From positions 23,810,068 to 23,874,067 of the forward strand of contig JAOANR010000014.1 in NCBI GenBank assembly GCA_030278955.1: DNA of 64,000 nt, read 5' to 3'. Shown here one piece after another: positions 45,919 through 57,825 of this stretch; within the stretch, counting starts at the first letter, position 1, and each line of letters starts with the position of its first letter. The notes below the pieces were generated by a model that was not told the DNA's origin, made no database searches, and saw only the letters and a program-made list of their open reading frames with translations. The stretch is from Hygrophila difformis (taxonomy: Eukaryota > Streptophyta > Magnoliopsida > Lamiales > Acanthaceae). A program made the position numbers and the translations under genes.

Positions 45919-47263
45919 TTAATTGGTTTCTAATCGAATTTATAGAAAGAAAAACATAGAGCTGGATTGTTAAATCTAACTCCTATTATAGCAAAAATAG
46001 GGAAAGCAAGAGAGAGATAAGGATCTTGGATCCTTAAAATTTTTCTTGGACTATAATATTCTAAGATGTTTTTTGGGTGGTCAATTGACCAAAAAGAGGA
46101 ATTTCGTGGGCTATTGAGCCTTCGAAAGGATTTTGATTTTTCATCACTAAAAAGTGATTGAAATCAGATGAGATATGGGAGATGAGAGATTAATGATGAA
46201 AAGTAAATGCAAGCGACAAATTATGCGATTACTAGTTTGTAACAGTGGACCATGACTAAAAATAAGAATAAAAATGAAAGTAAGAGAAGCATGCATACAT
46301 ACAAAAGGTGATTTTTGGATTTTTATGGAAAAGTGTTGACTTGTTTATTTAATGAAATTGAGGGTGTAAGTGGTCCTCCATTTGGATTTTGTTTTGGGAA
46401 GTGGGTTTTTAAGGAATAGAAACACAACATTCCTTGTGAGCATTCCCCACTTGTCCCAAGTTGACAAAGATCACACACTTTTAAGGCAAAGAACAATCTA
46501 CCATTTTGTCTTTTTACACATAAATGCCATACCAAAAGTGTTGGAAAAATTTTGGCATGGTTTTGTCTGTAATACCATGTTCCCGGATGTGCAAACGTCA
46601 ACTTCTAGAGTTGAAGTTGCAATGTATGGGCAACAGGTACCCAACAACAACATTTATTACTAACATACTCATATAATAATATACATGCAAACACCAAAAC
46701 AACGAGACAAAATTGGTCCATCTACACTACTGTAATGTACTAATGTTACCAACAAAACTCATGCTTTAAAAACATAAATTCTGCAGATATCATCAGTGTG
46801 CATTTTCAGTCATCACTAACAATTGTCTACTGAAAAACAACACAGTGGCTAAAGAAAGCATGACCACAGTGTTAACCCTACTCACAGGTTACTAAAACAT
46901 CAACACAGATAAACAAAATGCACACAAACAACAAAATGGACAAACCAAACCATAAAACTAAAACAGAAACCATATTTTTAAGGGTTTTGAAACCCTTATT
47001 TTCAAAATGAGAACACCCCCTATCACAGAAACGTTCGAATCCACAAACATGGCAGTTTCAACAAAAAAAACTCTAAAAATCAAAGTTCTGCCTACTCGGT
47101 TCTACCCCTTAATATACTACTCCTAATCATTTCCGACCACTTTCCGGCTCTATCCGATGTAAAATCAACGCACATTCCCCCCTTGTCCCGATTTCGCAGG
47201 GAATACGAAAAGACAGAACTGTAAACTTGAAACCAAGCGCGAAAACAAAACAGAGACACTTAC
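45919..47263 (-). other. Intron of the accessory gene of element E
   Basis: About 1.45 kb including the hairpin. The part near 46320-46680 is similar to the end of the window in element F (63700-64000). No gene seen. Confidence 0.65.
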
Positions 47264-47301
47264 CCCCGACTCCCACTAGGGTTTGACGACGACGAAGCCA
47301 T
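47264..47301 (-). pseudogene. Accessory gene of element E, exon 1 (38 nt)
   Basis: ATG at 47301, encoding a Met-Ala-Ser-rich start, ends at the donor GTAAGT (47263-47258). Length 38 nt, phase 2, exactly as in element F. The frame continues into exon 2. Classed as pseudogene because exon 2 has lesions. Confidence 0.7.
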
Positions 47302-47433
47302 TTCCGAATGGTTTGGCCGGAGGAAAGCTTGAAATGAGCGACTGGCTTCGCGAGGAAGAAGGGTTTGCGAGAGAGAGAACGGAGGATTTTGGAAATGCGA
47401 AAAGTGAAAGTGAGGGAACTGAGAGGGAAAGAG

Positions 47434-47443
47434 GGTATAAAAA
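47434..47443 (-). promoter_or_regulatory. TATA-like box of the internal promoter, element E
   Basis: TTTTTATACC on the minus strand followed by a CT-rich leader, 135 nt before the exon 1 ATG. Confidence 0.5.
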
Positions 47444-47457
47444 GGGTTCGGAAGGGG

Positions 47458-48000
47458 AGTTCGAATTATTGCATCAATTCGAATTAATTCGAATTGATGC
47501 ATTCTGTGAGGGATGCGAGTTATTCAGGCCAGTTCGAATTAATTCGAATTGGCTTGCAAGACAAAATATACGCACAAGTTCGAATTGTGAATCAATTCGA
47601 ATTAATTCGAATTGACTCATAATTCGAACTTGGTGGAGGGGAGTGACTTCGCATGGAAATGCTTTTGTGAGCTAATTCGAATTATTGGGGTGGTTCGAAT
47701 TAATTCGAACTTCCCCACAATTCGAATTGCTTACTTTCATAAGAGAATGCCTTTTGTATGCCAATTCGAATTAGTCAGGCAATTCGAATTAATTCGAATT
47801 GCCTTATAATTCGAATTGCAATACTTGGCCTACTAAAATATCCGAAAATTCTGCCTTGGGTGCCAATTCGAATATGCATGGCAATTCGAATTAATTCGAA
47901 TTGCCTGCATAATTCGAATTAACTAATCCGAATGTGAAAATTTCCAAGGCAAAATGTCTTATGTGGTATGTTCCAAGCAATTCGAATTAATTCGAACTTT
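47458..48000. repeat. AATTCGAATT palindrome array, internal copy of element E
   Basis: About seven units of a 20-bp palindrome made of two AATTCGAATT copies, each with single TTCGAATT half-sites 10-25 bp away on both sides. The spacer sequences differ between units. The same motif builds the LTR arrays at 57354-57825 and 58758-59152. Confidence 0.93.
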
Positions 48001-48124
48001 CTTGAAATGAAAAATAAACCACATTCAAGACAGGAAAATTTTTAGGTTTTCAAAAATTATATGAACTCCAAAGCAAACATATCTACACCGAATTAGAATC
48101 TAAAACATATTGCTTGCATAAATT

Positions 48125-48356
48125 AGGTTGGGTTAACAATTTTATTTTATGAATTTATTCTGGATTTTAGATTTCTCTAAATTCCATAATTAACCTCCAT
48201 TAAATATAATGTTAACCCAACCGGGAACCTGGTACTTGGAAGCTTTATCTTTCTTTTTGTTGGTTCCTCGAATTCCTGCAAAACAATTATAAAAAGGTAT
48301 TAGGTTTTCTCCAAATATCAACATCCTCACATTTAGAGTCTTAGTACTCTAAATGT
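48125..48356 (-). promoter_or_regulatory. Post-pol structured module of element E
   Basis: Hairpin ACATTTAGAGT (48346-48356 with 48329-48339), acceptor TTTGCAG (ends 48276), long stem GGTTGGGTTAAC (48211-48222 in sense) with GTTAACCCAACC (48125-48136). Compared with element F the stem has changed on both sides so that pairing is kept. Confidence 0.8.
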
Positions 48357-48443
48357 TCAATTGATTTTTGGATACTTTGTCCCAATAAAAATAAGTGGAG
48401 TAAGTAATAAATAAACAAGTAAATATAAATATATGTATAATAT

Positions 48444-49904
48444 TTATTGAGCATAAGCCGGTTCTGTTGTCCTTTGAGCTTCTTTTTCGGGGTCGAATTG
48501 CCCAAAATACTCCTTCAACCTGTGTCCATTCACTACCAGCTCTCCTTTGTCAGTTCGAATCCTGACAGCTCCACTTTCAAACACGTGCACCACTTCGTAT
48601 GGCCCTTCCCATCTGGATTTAAGCTTTCCGGGGAACAGCTTCAACCTAGAATTGAATAGCAAGACATTCTGGCCAACATAGAAGTGTTTAGACTTAATAC
48701 GAAGATCGTGTAACTTCTGGGTCCGCTCTTTATAAATCCTCGAGCTTTCATAAGCTTGCGCACGTATTTCCTCAATTTCATTGAGGTCCAACTTGCGCTT
48801 ACTCTGAGCAACTCGTGAGTCAAAATTGAGCATTCGTACGGCCCAGTAAGCCTTATGCTCTAGTTCTACGGGCAAATGACAGGCTTTTCCGAAGATGAGT
48901 CTGTATGGAGACATCCCAATGGGAGTCTTGAATGCAGTGCGGTATGCCCATAAAGCATCATTGAGCTTACGTGACCAATCTTTGCGAGTTGTCCCCACAG
49001 TGGCCTCGAGTATGTGTTTGATTTCGCGGTTTGAGACCTCGACTTGACCACTGGTTTGGGGATGGTAAGGCGTGCCGATCTTGTGGAGAATCCCATTTTT
49101 GCTCATAAGATTTGCAAATGCTTTATTAACAAAATGGGTTCCTCCATCTGATATGATTACCCTGGGTACACCAAATCTATTGAAAATGTTATTTTTCAAA
49201 AATTTGACGACCTGGTTGCCATCATTGGTTGGCAATGCAACGGCCTCAACCCACTTGGAAACGTAATCGACAGCTACCAAGATGTAATGGTTCCCATCAT
49301 ATGTCGGGAATGGTCCCATGAAGTCGATATCCCATACATCGAAAATCTCGAGAGTGAGAATTCCTTGTTGAGGCATCTCATCCCTCATGGAGATATTCCC
49401 TAATCTTTGGCATCTGTCGCAAGCTTTAACAAACGCTTTGCAATCCTCGTAAATGGTAGGCCAATAAAAACCGCATTCGAGCACCTTATGGGCTGTTCGA
49501 GTGGGGCCATGGTGACCTCCATATTCCGATTCATGACATTTCTTAGCGATTTGATAAGCCTCGTGCTCAGTTACACATCGTCTAATAATCGAATCTGCAC
49601 AATGCTTGAAGAGATAAGGATCTTCCCAGAAGTAGTTAACTACATCTCGGTTGAACCTTGCTTTGTGGCCCCTGCTTTGAAATGGTGGGGTTATTCCGCA
49701 TGCTAAAAGGTTAGCAATATCGGAAAACCACGGACAAGCTTGATCATGAAGATGCAAGGCAAACAGTTGCTCATCCGGAAAATTCTCATTTACGGCTAAC
49801 TCATTTTTATCATTTTCTAATCGAGACAAATGGTCAGCAGCACCATTGTCTCTGCCTTTTCTATCTTTATTATAATATTGAATTCTTGCAGCAAAAGTAC
49901 CCAC
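48444..49904 (-). pseudogene. Element E pol, integrase
   Basis: Complete integrase frame of about 486 codons: [16 protein letters not shown] plus CDRCQRLG zinc site, [16 protein letters not shown] and QVEVSNRE as the catalytic residues, and the C-terminal [11 protein letters not shown] domain. The reading frame is shifted from the reverse transcriptase frame near 49860, where the [15 protein letters not shown] segment begins. Confidence 0.92.
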
Positions 49905-51277
49905 CTGATTAATCGAGGTTTGGCGTCTTGTTTGCTAAACAAGTATCTCAGTGCAGAGTGATCTGTGTACACTGTGGTTTTCGTACCAATAAGATATTGT
50001 CTGAATTTATCAAACGCAAAAACCACAGCATACATCTCCTTCTCCGTGGTGGTGTAGTTAATTTGGGCCTCATTCAGGGCATGACTTGCGTAATGAATTA
50101 CACAATGCTTCCATTCCTTATGTTGCCCAAGAACTGCACCCACGGCGAGATCACTTGCATCACACATTACCTCGAAAGGCATTGACCAATCGGGTGGTTG
50201 TACTATTGGAGCAGAAATCAACATTTCTTTGAGCGTGTCAAAGGCTTGAACACACGCTTCATTTATTACAAAAGGATTTTCTTTACACAGCAAGTTAGTG
50301 AGCAGCTTGGCAATTTTAGAAAAGTCTTTAATGAATCTCCGGTAGAAACCGGCATGCCCTAAGAAACTCCTAACTGCTTTTATTGAATTAGGCAATGGTA
50401 GGTTTGAGATGACTGAGACCTTAGCCCTGTCGACTTCGATACCTGCGCGCGAGATGCGGTGACCTAACACTATTCCTTCGGTTACCATGAAATGGCACTT
50501 CTCCCAGTTCAAAACTAGGTTGGTGTCCTCACATCTTTTCAAAATTTGTGCAAGATTAGCCAAGCATTCATCAAAAGTATCTCCATACACAGAGAAGTCA
50601 TCCATGAAAACTTCAATGCATTTTTCGATAAATTCTGAGAAAATTGACATCATGCATCGTTGAAATGTGGCAGGTGCATTGCAAAGTCCAAAAGGCATGC
50701 GCCTGTACGCAAAAGTTCCATATGGGCAAGTGAATGTGGTCTTGTCATGATCCTCGCTAGCTATTACAATCTGATTATAGCCAGAGTACCCATCCAAAAA
50801 GCAGTAGTACTCCCTTCCGGCCAACCTCTCCAGCATCTGATCAATGAATGGCAAGGGGAAATGGTCCTTCCTTGTAGCGGTATTGAGCTTCCGGTAGTCG
50901 ATGCAAACTCTCCAACCGGTCACTGGACGCGTCGCCACTTCTTCTCCTTGCTCATTAGTCCTTACACAGATCCCCCCACGTTCTGGTACGACCTGCACTG
51001 GGCTAGCCCATTTGCTATCAGAGATAGGATAGATGATACCAGCATCTAAGAGCTTGATAACTTCTTTCCTTACCACTTCCTGCATATGGGGGTTCAGACG
51101 CCTTTGTGGTTGCCTTGAGGGCTTGTACTCCTCTTCCATTAAAATTCTGTGCATGCAAACAGAGGGGCTTATTCCTTTTATATCAGAAATGGTCCATCCG
51201 ATTGCATGTACATATTTCTTTAGAATGTCTACCAGAGCTTTTTCTTGTTCTTGTGTCAGCTTGGCTGACACAATCAC
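49817..51277 (-). pseudogene. Element E pol, reverse transcriptase and RNase H
   Basis: All reverse transcriptase blocks are present ([47 protein letters not shown]), then RNase H ([24 protein letters not shown]). The frame is 486 codons long and ends by a frameshift into the integrase. Upstream it is separated from the protease by a TAA at about 51461 and a frame change near a GA-repeat expansion (51390-51425). Confidence 0.93.
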
Positions 51278-51461
51278 CGGTAATCTTTTATGTTCAGCGA
51301 GAAAGACGTACTTAAGATGATCCGGAAGTGTTTTAAGTTCAAGCTCTGGTGGGCATTCAACGGAAGGCAGTAATTTGCGAGAAATGGATGGGAGAGAGAG
51401 ATCAGAATGGGAGAGAGAGATCAGATTTACCTTCAGGATCCTGTGTCAGTACAGGATCCAC

Positions 51462-52352
51462 TTACTCCTCAGCAGTGCTTTCCTCTTCCCCCGGGATGAA
51501 CTCAACTCCATCGAATTCTTCAAGATCCCCAGAGATAGGGTCCTCGAAGTGGACAGCGTTGCAGCTCCTTGGTTGCTCCGCACCTTCAGGCTTCAGTACC
51601 TGTTTTGAAACTTTGCTTGGCTCATCAGTCACAGAGTCTATGCTCTCATCCTCACTCCTACTTTCTATTACATCAAATAAGGAACAATATCCCTCAGACG
51701 GGAACTTCTGCAGCTTTCCCATGTTGAAATTCAATTCTTCTTCTCCGACTCGGAGCTTGATTTGATTAGATCGCGCGTCTATAAGTGCACCACCGGTTAA
51801 GAGAAAGGGGCGGCCTAAGATCAGAGGCATCTCGTAGTCCTCCTCTATATCCAGAATAATGAAGTCGACGGGAAAGAGGGTCCCTCCCGTCTTGACAATT
51901 ACGTCCTTCAGGATTCCGATTGGATGGGTAATTGATCGGTCTGCCAGCTGTAGCTTCATTGTAACTGGTTCAATTGTTCCCAAGTGAAGACGTTTTACCA
52001 TGGCAAGTGGCATAACGTTGATGCTCGAACCCAGATCGCACAATCCTTTTCCAACATTAGTCTTCCCAATGTGGATCGGCAGTGTAATACATCCTGGATC
52101 TTCCTTCTTCTCCGGTAGCACTCTTTGGATAATGGCACTGCAGCTGCTGTTCAAAATCACTACTTCCTCCTGCTCAATTTTTCTCTTCCCTGAAATCATT
52201 TCTTTAAGAAATTTAGCATAGACGGGCATTTCTGAAATCATTTCGACCAATGGAATAGTGATCTCGACAGCTTTCAGTCTTTCTAAAAACTTTTTAAATT
52301 TTTCATCTTGTTCCTTATTTTTAAGACGTGCCGGGTATGGCACCCTTGGCAT
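51462..52352 (-). pseudogene. Element E pol, aspartic protease
   Basis: MPRVPYPARLKNKEQ..., then GLCDLGSSINVMPLAM with the catalytic Asp, and LILGRPFLLTGGALIDA. An acidic linker ends at a premature TAA. The start at 52352 is only the first Met of the open frame; the original protein was probably continuous with gag. Confidence 0.88.
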
Positions 52353-52824
52353 GTACTTATTATTGTTTGTTTTTGGTGGTTAAGAGAAGGAAGTTGTACC
52401 TTCAACCCTACCCTTTTCAGCTCCCTTTGCAGGTTCAGCCTGCGAAATAGCTGTTTCTGATTTGTCCTCGACCAGTCCAATACCATCTCCTCCTTCGATC
52501 CTTTCATTTTCTTTTTCAACCTCCAATGGATCCTTTTCCTCCTCGGCCGTCTCTTTTCCATGTCAACCAATTCCTTTTAGAGTCTTGCCTCCCCGCAATG
52601 TGATTGCTTTACACTGTGGGTTAGCTTCAGTACTGCTTGGAAGCGTTCCTTTCCCCCTGTTCTGTAGTTCCTTGGCCAATTGGGTGACTTGTGTCTCCAC
52701 ATTCTTGATTGATGACTGCAGTTGTTGGTTTATATCCTTCTGGTTGGCTATATTGTTGTGACTCAGTCATCAGATTCTCCAGCCGAGATGGTGGCCTTTG
52801 CTTATATTGTTGATTCTGATCAGG
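52353..52824 (-). pseudogene. Element E gag-pol linker, degenerate
   Basis: Short frames with stops. Minus-strand residues PPSRLENLMT near 52790 mark the segment between gag and protease. The remainder is Lys/Glu-rich and frameshifted. Confidence 0.6.
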
Positions 52825-54462
52825 TTAGGATTGGAAATTCTGGAAATTCTGGCCTTGGTTCTGATTAGGCCTCTGTTGGATTTGAGGTTGGAAATTCTGA
52901 TTCTGATTTTGAAAGTTCTGCACTCTTTGCTGGACGAATCCTTGATTCTGAGGTCTGAAGTTTTGCTGTGGGTTTTGATTTGCGAACTGGTTGGGCTGGT
53001 TTGGCTGCAACAAATGTGCGTTAAGTGCGTTGTTGTTGGAATAAGAGAGGTTGGGATGGCGATTTTGGTAGTTCTCGGCATAATTACAACTCTCGATAGC
53101 TATCTGTTGGCATGTATCAGTTGGATGAGGTCCCTGACACAGTCCACAGACAACTCCCGATTGCTGTGTTTGAACTTGGTCAGATGAGGTTCCTGCCTGA
53201 GAAGCGTCTATTCCCTTCCCTTTATCCTGGCTCAGCTGTATCGCAGCTACCTGTTCTTGCAGTTTTTCAAAATCTGTTTTCCCTTCACTTACAGCAAAGA
53301 CTTTTCTAGGAGGATCCTCCTTCCTATCATCTGTGTTTAGGATGGATCTGTTGACAGACATTGTCTCAATCTTCTCCCAAGCTTGGTCCATAGGCAAGTG
53401 GAGTAAATGTCGTCGGCCAGCAGCGTCTAGCATTGTTCTCCATGGATGGGTGAGTCCTCCGTAGAATTTCCTCAACTGCTCCCAGGGTGCGTACCCATGT
53501 TGGGGGCATCGCCTGATGAGGCCCAAGAATCTTTCTTTCGCATCATATAATGATTCGTCTGGCTTCATTTTAAAATCTCCAATCTTAGCTCGTCCTTCCT
53601 CAATCTTTGATTCCGGAAAATACTTCAGCAAAAAACTCCTCACCAAGTCTGCCCAAGTGCTCCTCAGATTGATGGGCAATGACTTATACCAGTCTCTGGC
53701 ACCACTATATAAAGAAAATGGAAACAACATTAGCCTAATAGCATCAGGAGAGACTCCCTGATTTTTGATCGTGTCGCAGAGCTCTAGGAAGGTCTGGAGA
53801 TGATCATGAGGGTCCTCATGATTTGCCCCGCAGAACTGATTGTTTTGCACCAAATTAATGAGTGTCGGTTTGAGCTCGAAATTGCGTGCGGGAAAGTGTG
53901 CTCTCCCAGGTCCATCCAGATAGGGCTCTACTATTGGTTGCATGAAGTCTGCTGCTGCTTGCTGCTGTTGTTGATTTCCTTGTTCAGCTTGGTTCTGGTA
54001 CTGTTGGTGGTAATTGGGAAATTGCTGGAAGTTATGTGGATCTTGTGGGTTGTTCTGAAACTGATCTGGATTGAAAGCTTGGTTTTGGTATTGTTGGTTT
54101 GGTATATTTTGGTTTTGGTGAAATTGGTTTAAGGGTGGTGGTGGTTGTTGGTGGAATTGCTGGTATTGTTGCTGATTGGGATTTGGTAGATTCTCCTCTT
54201 CGTTGGCACGATTAGGATGTTCTACCATTCCTCCGTCAGCTCCATTACCAGGATTATTTGGTGGTTGGTCTATGGGTAAGATCGGGGGAATGTTCTGGTT
54301 ATCTGCCATGTCTGATAAATCGCTGCTTGATGTTTCGGGTGAAGTGCGGGTCCGACGCTCCTGCTCTTTCCGTCTTCTGGCTTCTGCCCTTAGTTGGCGA
54401 GCGGTCCTTTCTATTTCTAGATCGAACGGTAGCTCCGGTAATGTGTTCCTTCTCCGTTGCAT
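52825..54462 (-). CDS. Element E gag, intact frame (545 aa)
   Basis: Capsid and nucleocapsid protein that would package element RNA. Start MQRRRNTLPELPF at 54462, 130 nt after the primer site; the same start is seen in element A. Order: basic helix to residue about 45, Pro/Asn/Gln-rich linker to 170, capsid core about 175-365 (PYLDGPGRAHFPARNFELKP, HEDPHDHLQTFLELCDTIKN, PDESLYDAKERFLGLIRRC), a CX2CX3HX4C knuckle near 437 (CGLCQGPHPTDTC; spacing shorter than the usual CX4H), and a Gln/Asn-rich tail. It is the only full-length gag in the window, so it could in principle serve non-autonomous relatives. The stop may be a lesion relative to a gag-pol fusion. Confidence 0.92.
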   Translation of the reverse strand: MQRRRNTLPELPFDLEIERTARQLRAEARRRKEQERRTRTSPETSSSDLSDMADNQNIPPILPIDQPPNNPGNGADGGMVEHPNRANEEENLPNPNQQQYQQFHQQPPPPLNQFHQNQNIPNQQYQNQAFNPDQFQNNPQDPHNFQQFPNYHQQYQNQAEQGNQQQQQAAADFMQPIVEPYLDGPGRAHFPARNFELKPTLINLVQNNQFCGANHEDPHDHLQTFLELCDTIKNQGVSPDAIRLMLFPFSLYSGARDWYKSLPINLRSTWADLVRSFLLKYFPESKIEEGRAKIGDFKMKPDESLYDAKERFLGLIRRCPQHGYAPWEQLRKFYGGLTHPWRTMLDAAGRRHLLHLPMDQAWEKIETMSVNRSILNTDDRKEDPPRKVFAVSEGKTDFEKLQEQVAAIQLSQDKGKGIDASQAGTSSDQVQTQQSGVVCGLCQGPHPTDTCQQIAIESCNYAENYQNRHPNLSYSNNNALNAHLLQPNQPNQFANQNPQQNFRPQNQGFVQQRVQNFQNQNQNFQPQIQQRPNQNQGQNFQNFQS

Positions 54463-54591
54463 AAGCAGTTGGTATCAAGCTTTTGACAGTACCTGTACAA
54501 CCCCCAGGTTAGTAATGGTTCAAGAATATATACAAAAACTATCTATGAGTAAATCAGGAGTGTAATTCTCTTAATAAACGGCGCTGCATCC
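54463..54591 (-). other. Leader between first primer site and gag, element E
   Basis: An untranslated leader similar to that of element A. Confidence 0.7.
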
Positions 54592-54609
54592 TCCCCGGCA
54601 ACGGCGCCA
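54592..54609 (-). promoter_or_regulatory. Primer binding site 1 for tRNA-Asp, element E
   Basis: All 18 nt match; the LTR ends directly upstream at 54610. Confidence 0.95.
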
Positions 54610-54724
54610 TGAAACTTTTGCACCCTCGCAAGTTTCATGGTGCAGCCGGGGTAGACAATTAAGTCTTAACAGACATCAGCACGCAATACTTAGTAGAGTA
54701 TTATTTATTACAACTGTCTGCGTC

Positions 54725-54742
54725 TCCCCGGCAACGGCGCCA
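54725..54742 (-). promoter_or_regulatory. Primer binding site 2 for tRNA-Asp, element E
   Basis: A second exact 18-nt copy, 133 bp from the first, again preceded (in sense) by an LTR-like end TTTCA. It makes the true LTR end ambiguous (54610 or 54743). Confidence 0.9.
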
Positions 54743-57353
54743 TGAAACTTTTGACGAGCTTCATTTACACGAGTAATTTTCTGAAATATCAGGTTTGGAT
54801 TTATTAAATGAGAAGAGTTATGTTGTAGGGAAGGGGTTTAAGGATATGTTAAGTTTTCCCTTTTTATTACTCATGTGGGGTGTTTTAATTACAAACGGCG
54901 CTGTGGTCCTCCCTGCCATGAAACTTTTGACAAATATCACGGTGTAACCGGGATTGACCTTCAGTCTATCACCCTGAAAGTCCCTGGTATCTGCGCCATG
55001 ATACTTCTCATAATTTCATGTCGCGAAAGCACCTGCCATGAAGCTTTTGAACATCTTCCCACTGTATGAGTATTTTCCCAAAATGTTGTGTTTTTATTTA
55101 CTCGTGTCAAGAAACTGTGCTCCCGAAAGCGCACGGAGTCAAAAATTGCAGTAATTTATAGTAAGTACCGGATCGTTCACTGGAGGATGTGCGATGGAAG
55201 CAGGGCCCACGTCGTTTACTAAGATTTTCCACTCGGTTACTCGATTCAAGTTTTGCAAGGGTTTTCTAACAACTACTTGACATAAATTAAACCAGATCAT
55301 GAAAGCAGTAAAAAAATTATTCTACAAAGCATGGTAAACTAGATCGAGGAAAGTAATTAAATCGAAACTATGAAAGAAATATAAAATTACGCTACGCTAT
55401 CTAGAAAGCAGATTTAAATATGACAGAAGGGACAGGGAGAAAATAATAAAGATTGGACAAGATTTAGATGAAACACAATTAAACTTCCTTTTTTATACAC
55501 AGATCTTAGCTTGGGATAATCTTCTAGTTAGCTAACTCTCATGCTTTCTACACCATGTTCCCTTTAACAGACAGGTACTTACGGTAAGAATTTACATGCT
55601 CTTAAGACAACAATTTCTAAGATACCACAGACTCACAACTGCCCTCACATGGCCATGCTAAGGCGTATCATTCATCTGTGGTGGATAAGCAACACCTGAC
55701 ACATCATTAGCTGACATGGCAAGTACTCCTATCATCCCCCATGTCACACCCAAAGTTTCAAATCAAGCCCCAAACCATTCCATAACTCTCAAACCTTTTA
55801 ACAGATGGACAGCCCCTAATTCTTCCGAGTGACCTCTATGAAAGCATTTAAAGGAAAGCAGTAAGGAAAGCTGTAAAGAAAGCATTAAAATCTATCACTC
55901 GGAAGCGTTAAAAACGTCTCTTTCCGTTAGTATAAAAGAGCCCCTGGTCTTGGTGACCAGATGCAGATCAAGAACCCCCGAGATATCAATAGGCCACAAG
56001 GCTTACAACATCTGGGTAGGTATGAGATACAAACTAAATGAAACAGATCCATAAATGAACCTGTTCCGGATGCACTCACTCAAGACTCAATTCTAGACTT
56101 TGGTAGAAGAAGATAGTAGTCGAAGGAATACTCGACCCTACCTTAGAAATTCACCAAGGCCTATATGTTGTTCCTCTAGTATTATTTATCATATCTCATC
56201 TACACCCAAGTGGATATTGACTTAATGCGATATCTAATATCAGATTTCCAACACTCAGCAATTTCGAGAAGCAAATGGATATTTGAAAATCATTCCCTAG
56301 ACAGGTACTAAACTCTCAATTAAAACACAGATCCTTTCAGTCTAGATGAGACCTAATTGCTGACTCTGCTTCTAAGCTCTCAAAATCAACCCCCAGTAGA
56401 ATGTGAATTAGTCATAACTGTCGAATTTATCCCTTACTCGGATCAGGATTTTATAAAGGAATTTTTGCTGGAAATTTATTATGCAACATCCGATTTAAAT
56501 CAAGACTTCTGTGTCCAAGGGGAAGGATCCCCAAAATAATGATATGACCAGAACATCTACATAGTAGTATCATGCATACAAGTATATGAAAAGGAAAATA
56601 AAATACCCCAAAATATATGGTGGGGTTAGACAGAATGCGATACACAAAGGTGAATTAGCCTGAGATGGGAAGAAATCGGCTAAAAAGAGTGCCAGAGATA
56701 GTTGGGGTTTTCCGGACTGCAAACATCTGCTGTCTGGTTCCCAATTATCCCAGATGAATGATTTTAGACAGAAAGAATCCCAAACAACGGTGACCGCCGT
56801 CATTTAGTTTTCTTTTGTCTGTGAGTGGAAGAAAAACCCACACATTTCTTGTTGTAATATGTCTTAACTGATGTTGGTCGACATCAGTTAATACTATTGC
56901 AACTTGAAGTCAGGTTGAGAAATTAAGATAAGGAGAATTAAAACTGTATCTGATTAGGAATTGGCTGAGTGACTAATCGAAACTCTTAGTGAAGAGAACG
57001 CTCGCCGAAGCTTCCACCAACCACTAACCAGATCATGCAAAATAACAGATAATGATTGACACACAGAAGACGGGTTAGTCGATATCCCTGTGAAGGGACC
57101 TTTCACCAACATTAATCTGTGCGTTTCTCATTATCCGTTCATACACACAATGAAAGAGAAAAACATAAAAGTAAGAAAATATTTTTGGAATTGTGTGGGT
57201 GTTGAGCACACAATAAATAGACACTAATGGTTTGAAATGTGTAATGGATAAAGTTAGGTGAAATGGGCCTAGGCCCAATACACCCATGCAACTTACACAA
57301 ATCATGAAAGAAAATATTTTTTTTTGGAGTTTTCAAAATAAAAGAATAGTTCA

Positions 57354-57825
57354 ATTCGAATTATTGGGGTAATTCGAATTGAGAATGCATGAAGAATGAA
57401 GTATGATCTTACCCAATTAATCCTTGCAAAGGAATGAGATACCATCTAATTCGAATTATTGAGCAATTCGAATTAATTCGAATTGGACAACTCGAATTGA
57501 TGAAGTCCTTTCCTTGCTCAAAATTGACTAAGGCGTATACCTCAAGGGGAAGGTGAATTCGAATTGTTCAGCAATTCGAATTAATTCGAATTGCACAATT
57601 CGAATTTGGTAAGAGATGGAAAATAAACTAAGGCATGAATGGATGGTATGCAATACAATGTGGTTTCCCTTCCCAATTCGAATTGTTGAACCAATTCGAA
57701 TTAATTCGAATTAGAGAATTCAAATTGGGTGAAAACCAAATGAAGGAAATTTTTGGGTGTGCAATTCGAATTTCTTAGGCAATTCGAGATAATTCGAATT
57801 GCCTCAATTCGAATTACACATTTTC
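57354..57825. repeat. AATTCGAATT palindrome array downstream of TATA, element E LTR
   Basis: Five units, each with a central double AATTCGAATT and flanking single half-sites. It stands at the position where A, B and C have their GTCGCGG-type arrays. Confidence 0.92.
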
